64,000 nucleotides of DNA from Crocodylus rhombifer. Lineage: Eukaryota; Chordata; Crocodylia; Crocodylidae. Below the pieces are notes generated by a model, which was not told the DNA's origin, searched no databases, and saw only the letters and a program-made list of their open reading frames with translations. The stretch lies in contig JAVSML010025178.1 in the NCBI GenBank assembly GCA_038503035.1, positions 538,149-602,148 on the forward strand, given 5' to 3'. The position numbers and the translations under genes are program-made. The number at the start of each line of letters is the position of its first letter. Position 1 is the first letter of the stretch. Shown piece by piece: positions 62,520 to 64,000 of this stretch.

Positions 62520-62827
62520 CAGGCACAGTTCTTTGGGTAGATGTGATATCTTTTATTAGACCAACTGAGTAGTTGGAACAAAATTCTTTGCAAGCTTTCG
62601 GGCACAAGTACCCTTCTTCAGGCATAGGGAGACTCTGCTGCTGTTTTGATATCTCCAAGGAACAACACCAGTCTCTCTATGCCTGAAGAAGGGTACTTGT
62701 GGCCAAAAGCCTGCAAAGAGCTTTGTTCCAACTACACAATTGGTCTAATCAAAGATAACACATCTATCCAAAGGACCTTGCTTGCCTATGGTCTTAGACC
62801 AACACAGCTACAACCAAAAACCCTGCT
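62520..62827 (+). mobile_element. Short Penelope-type foldback element with 13-bp target duplication
   Basis: Left arm (62520-62625) and right arm (about 62672-62785) are inverted copies. The left TCTTTTATTAGACCAACTGA is matched on the right by the complement of TGGTCTAATCAAAGATAACA. The right end runs on with GTCTTAGACCAACACAGCTA, as in the larger Penelope-like element at 34.8 kb. The flanks ACATCTTTGTAGG (62507-62519) and ACATTTTTGTAGG (62828-62840) match 12/13. No coding part remains; the loop is about 50 bp. Confidence 0.85.
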
Positions 62828-62840
62828 ACATTTTTGTAGG

Positions 62841-64000
62841 ACTTTTATTCAGTGTAATTTAAAAACCCAAGTGATGGAGTTCTCATTATATCTTTTAAGA
62901 TACTACCCCATGGTAAGAAAAACTCGGTGTCAGAAAGTTTTTCACTGTTATCCCATTGTAACAAGCTTTTGCAGCCCTAAATAGTTCCTCTCCCTTCCTG
63001 GATATATGGATTAGAGTATACATTTTAAACAATGATGCAAAATTGATCACTCTCTCGATATCATCTGGTACATTACATATCCTGTAATTCTATGTGGATT
63101 TTTATTTAAAAATTAAGAAAATGTCTGACAAAACAAAATCTGGCTACAAGGGTAGATAACCTACCAAAAATGCCAAACAAAACTAAAAATCACCAACTAG
63201 ATTTGATCATGGTGAATAATAGGGAAGGAAAAGAAACAAAACATTAAAACTGACATTTAAAAGGGCAAAGGCAACAGTAAGCAATTGAAATTTTTAACAT
63301 TATAGGACACATATACTATGTGTATTGGTACACATCTTGTAGTAGCTACACATAACAGACCCTGCTGCAGTGGCCATCATATCTCTCAACTGTTCCTTAT
63401 TAACTGAAGCATTCCCCTCCTCAACAACCAAAACAGCATTTGTTCTATCCTTTGAGGGTGGTTTCCATAATGAATGCTGGTGTTCATGTCAGTGCAAGCC
63501 AACGTTAAAGTCAAGTTTTACATCCAAAAGTAGCTTTCTTATGCAGCAACAAAATGACTGGGTCTCAGGGTTGCACGAAATTACATTGTCTAGATTTTGG
63601 GAAACATTATTACTACTGCTATTTGCACTTAAAGTGTGGCAATGGCATCACAATGCCATTGTGATGGCTGGCATGACACTGTTGCCTGCAACAGCACAGA
63701 ACAGAATACCAGTTCCAGTTCTATGTCCTTGTATGTCTAGATGCATCTCAAATGGCTTGAAATAAAAAACAATTTTACTGACTTGTTAGTGTCACTAAGA
63801 ATCATGTAAATGATTGGAGATGCACGAGAAAATTCAGGAATGAGTGTGCAGCTAGAAAATCACTAAATTGTCGAAAAAATATTAAGCTATGATCCAGGTT
63901 TGCATCAGGATCTCTTTGACATGGATAAAAGCATGACACTTTTGTTGCTGATGCTGCTACTGCAACATATGAATTCTCTAGTGTCGATACAAGTACATTA
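62841..64000. other. Unique AT-rich intronic sequence
   Basis: No gene or repeat recognised. The open frame at 63370-63765 on the plus strand has no family similarity or splice context that would support an exon. Confidence 0.45.

Larger units (their letters stand above)
36867..64000 (-). other. EEFSEC: EEFSEC intron upstream of the 639-bp exon (right part, incomplete)
   Basis: The acceptor CAG at 36869-36867 closes this intron. No GTPase-domain exon (G1 GHIDSGKT-type or VDCPGH-type motifs) is visible to position 64000 on the minus strand, so the preceding exon lies further right. The first 4.4 kb next to the acceptor is packed with DNA transposons. The rest is mostly unique AT-rich sequence with one CR1, two hATs and one Penelope-type foldback. 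Confidence 0.75.

Noticed and set aside
63370..63765. 131-codon plus-strand open frame as a possible exon
   Set aside because: No recognisable domain, no splice context judged convincing, and opposite in strand to EEFSEC.
1..64000. CRISPR arrays, operons, riboswitches and bacterial-type features
   Set aside because: Spliced vertebrate gene, LINEs and SINEs show eukaryotic nuclear DNA. No regularly spaced repeats of array type were seen.

Overview
The window is vertebrate nuclear DNA, most likely from a crocodilian (alligator-like), with turtle as the main alternative. The evidence is the repeat content: CR1 LINEs with the archosaur/turtle type of 3' end, a Penelope-like retroelement with a GIY-YIG endonuclease, and many short hAT-type DNA transposons. 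The species call is inference, because no search could be run.

Only one host gene is supported: EEFSEC, the selenocysteine-specific elongation factor, on the minus strand. Two consecutive-looking coding exons are visible. The upstream one (36866 down to 36228, 639 bp, phase 0 to 0) encodes the end of EF-Tu-like domain II, domain III and a short acidic linker. The next one (16373 down to 16217, 157 bp, phase 0 to 1) starts the C-terminal domain. Both have clean AG/GT splice sites, and the reading frame joins exactly. The first exons (GTPase domain) should lie to the right of the window and the terminal exon to the left; neither was found here. Almost everything else is therefore intron: about 16.2 kb to the left, 19.9 kb between the exons and 27 kb to the right.

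Repeat layout. 1-8 kb: a small Penelope-type foldback, a CR1 copy (minus), a short hAT and an older CR1/L2-like LINE (minus). 9-11 kb: CR1 (plus), an older LINE tail and a MIR-like SINE. 12.8-16.1 kb: two GC-rich nonautonomous hATs, the second ending 108 bp from the 157-bp exon. 17.4-18.3 kb: a GC-rich, promoter-like module of uncertain origin. 18.7-20.7 kb: a hAT with a perfect 8-bp target duplication, carrying a nested CR1. 24 kb: CR1 tail. 28.1-28.7 kb: hAT, then a minisatellite. 32.2-34.8 kb: a nearly full-length but broken Penelope-like element with a 14-bp target duplication. 37.0-41.3 kb: a dense block of nested and palindromic DNA transposons just upstream of the 639-bp exon. 45.9-47.6 kb: CR1 (minus). 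48.8 kb: small hAT. 49.4-50.8 kb: large foldback hAT. 50.8-62.5 kb: mostly unique AT-rich intron. 62.5-62.8 kb: a second small Penelope-type foldback.

The most interesting pattern is that several hAT-type elements with different terminal sequences share one GC-rich palindromic core. The core carries a splice-donor-like motif in its arms. In addition, all three Penelope-type insertions have fold-back architecture. Element boundaries were read by eye from terminal repeats and target duplications. LINE and SINE ends are approximate, except where a duplication is quoted.
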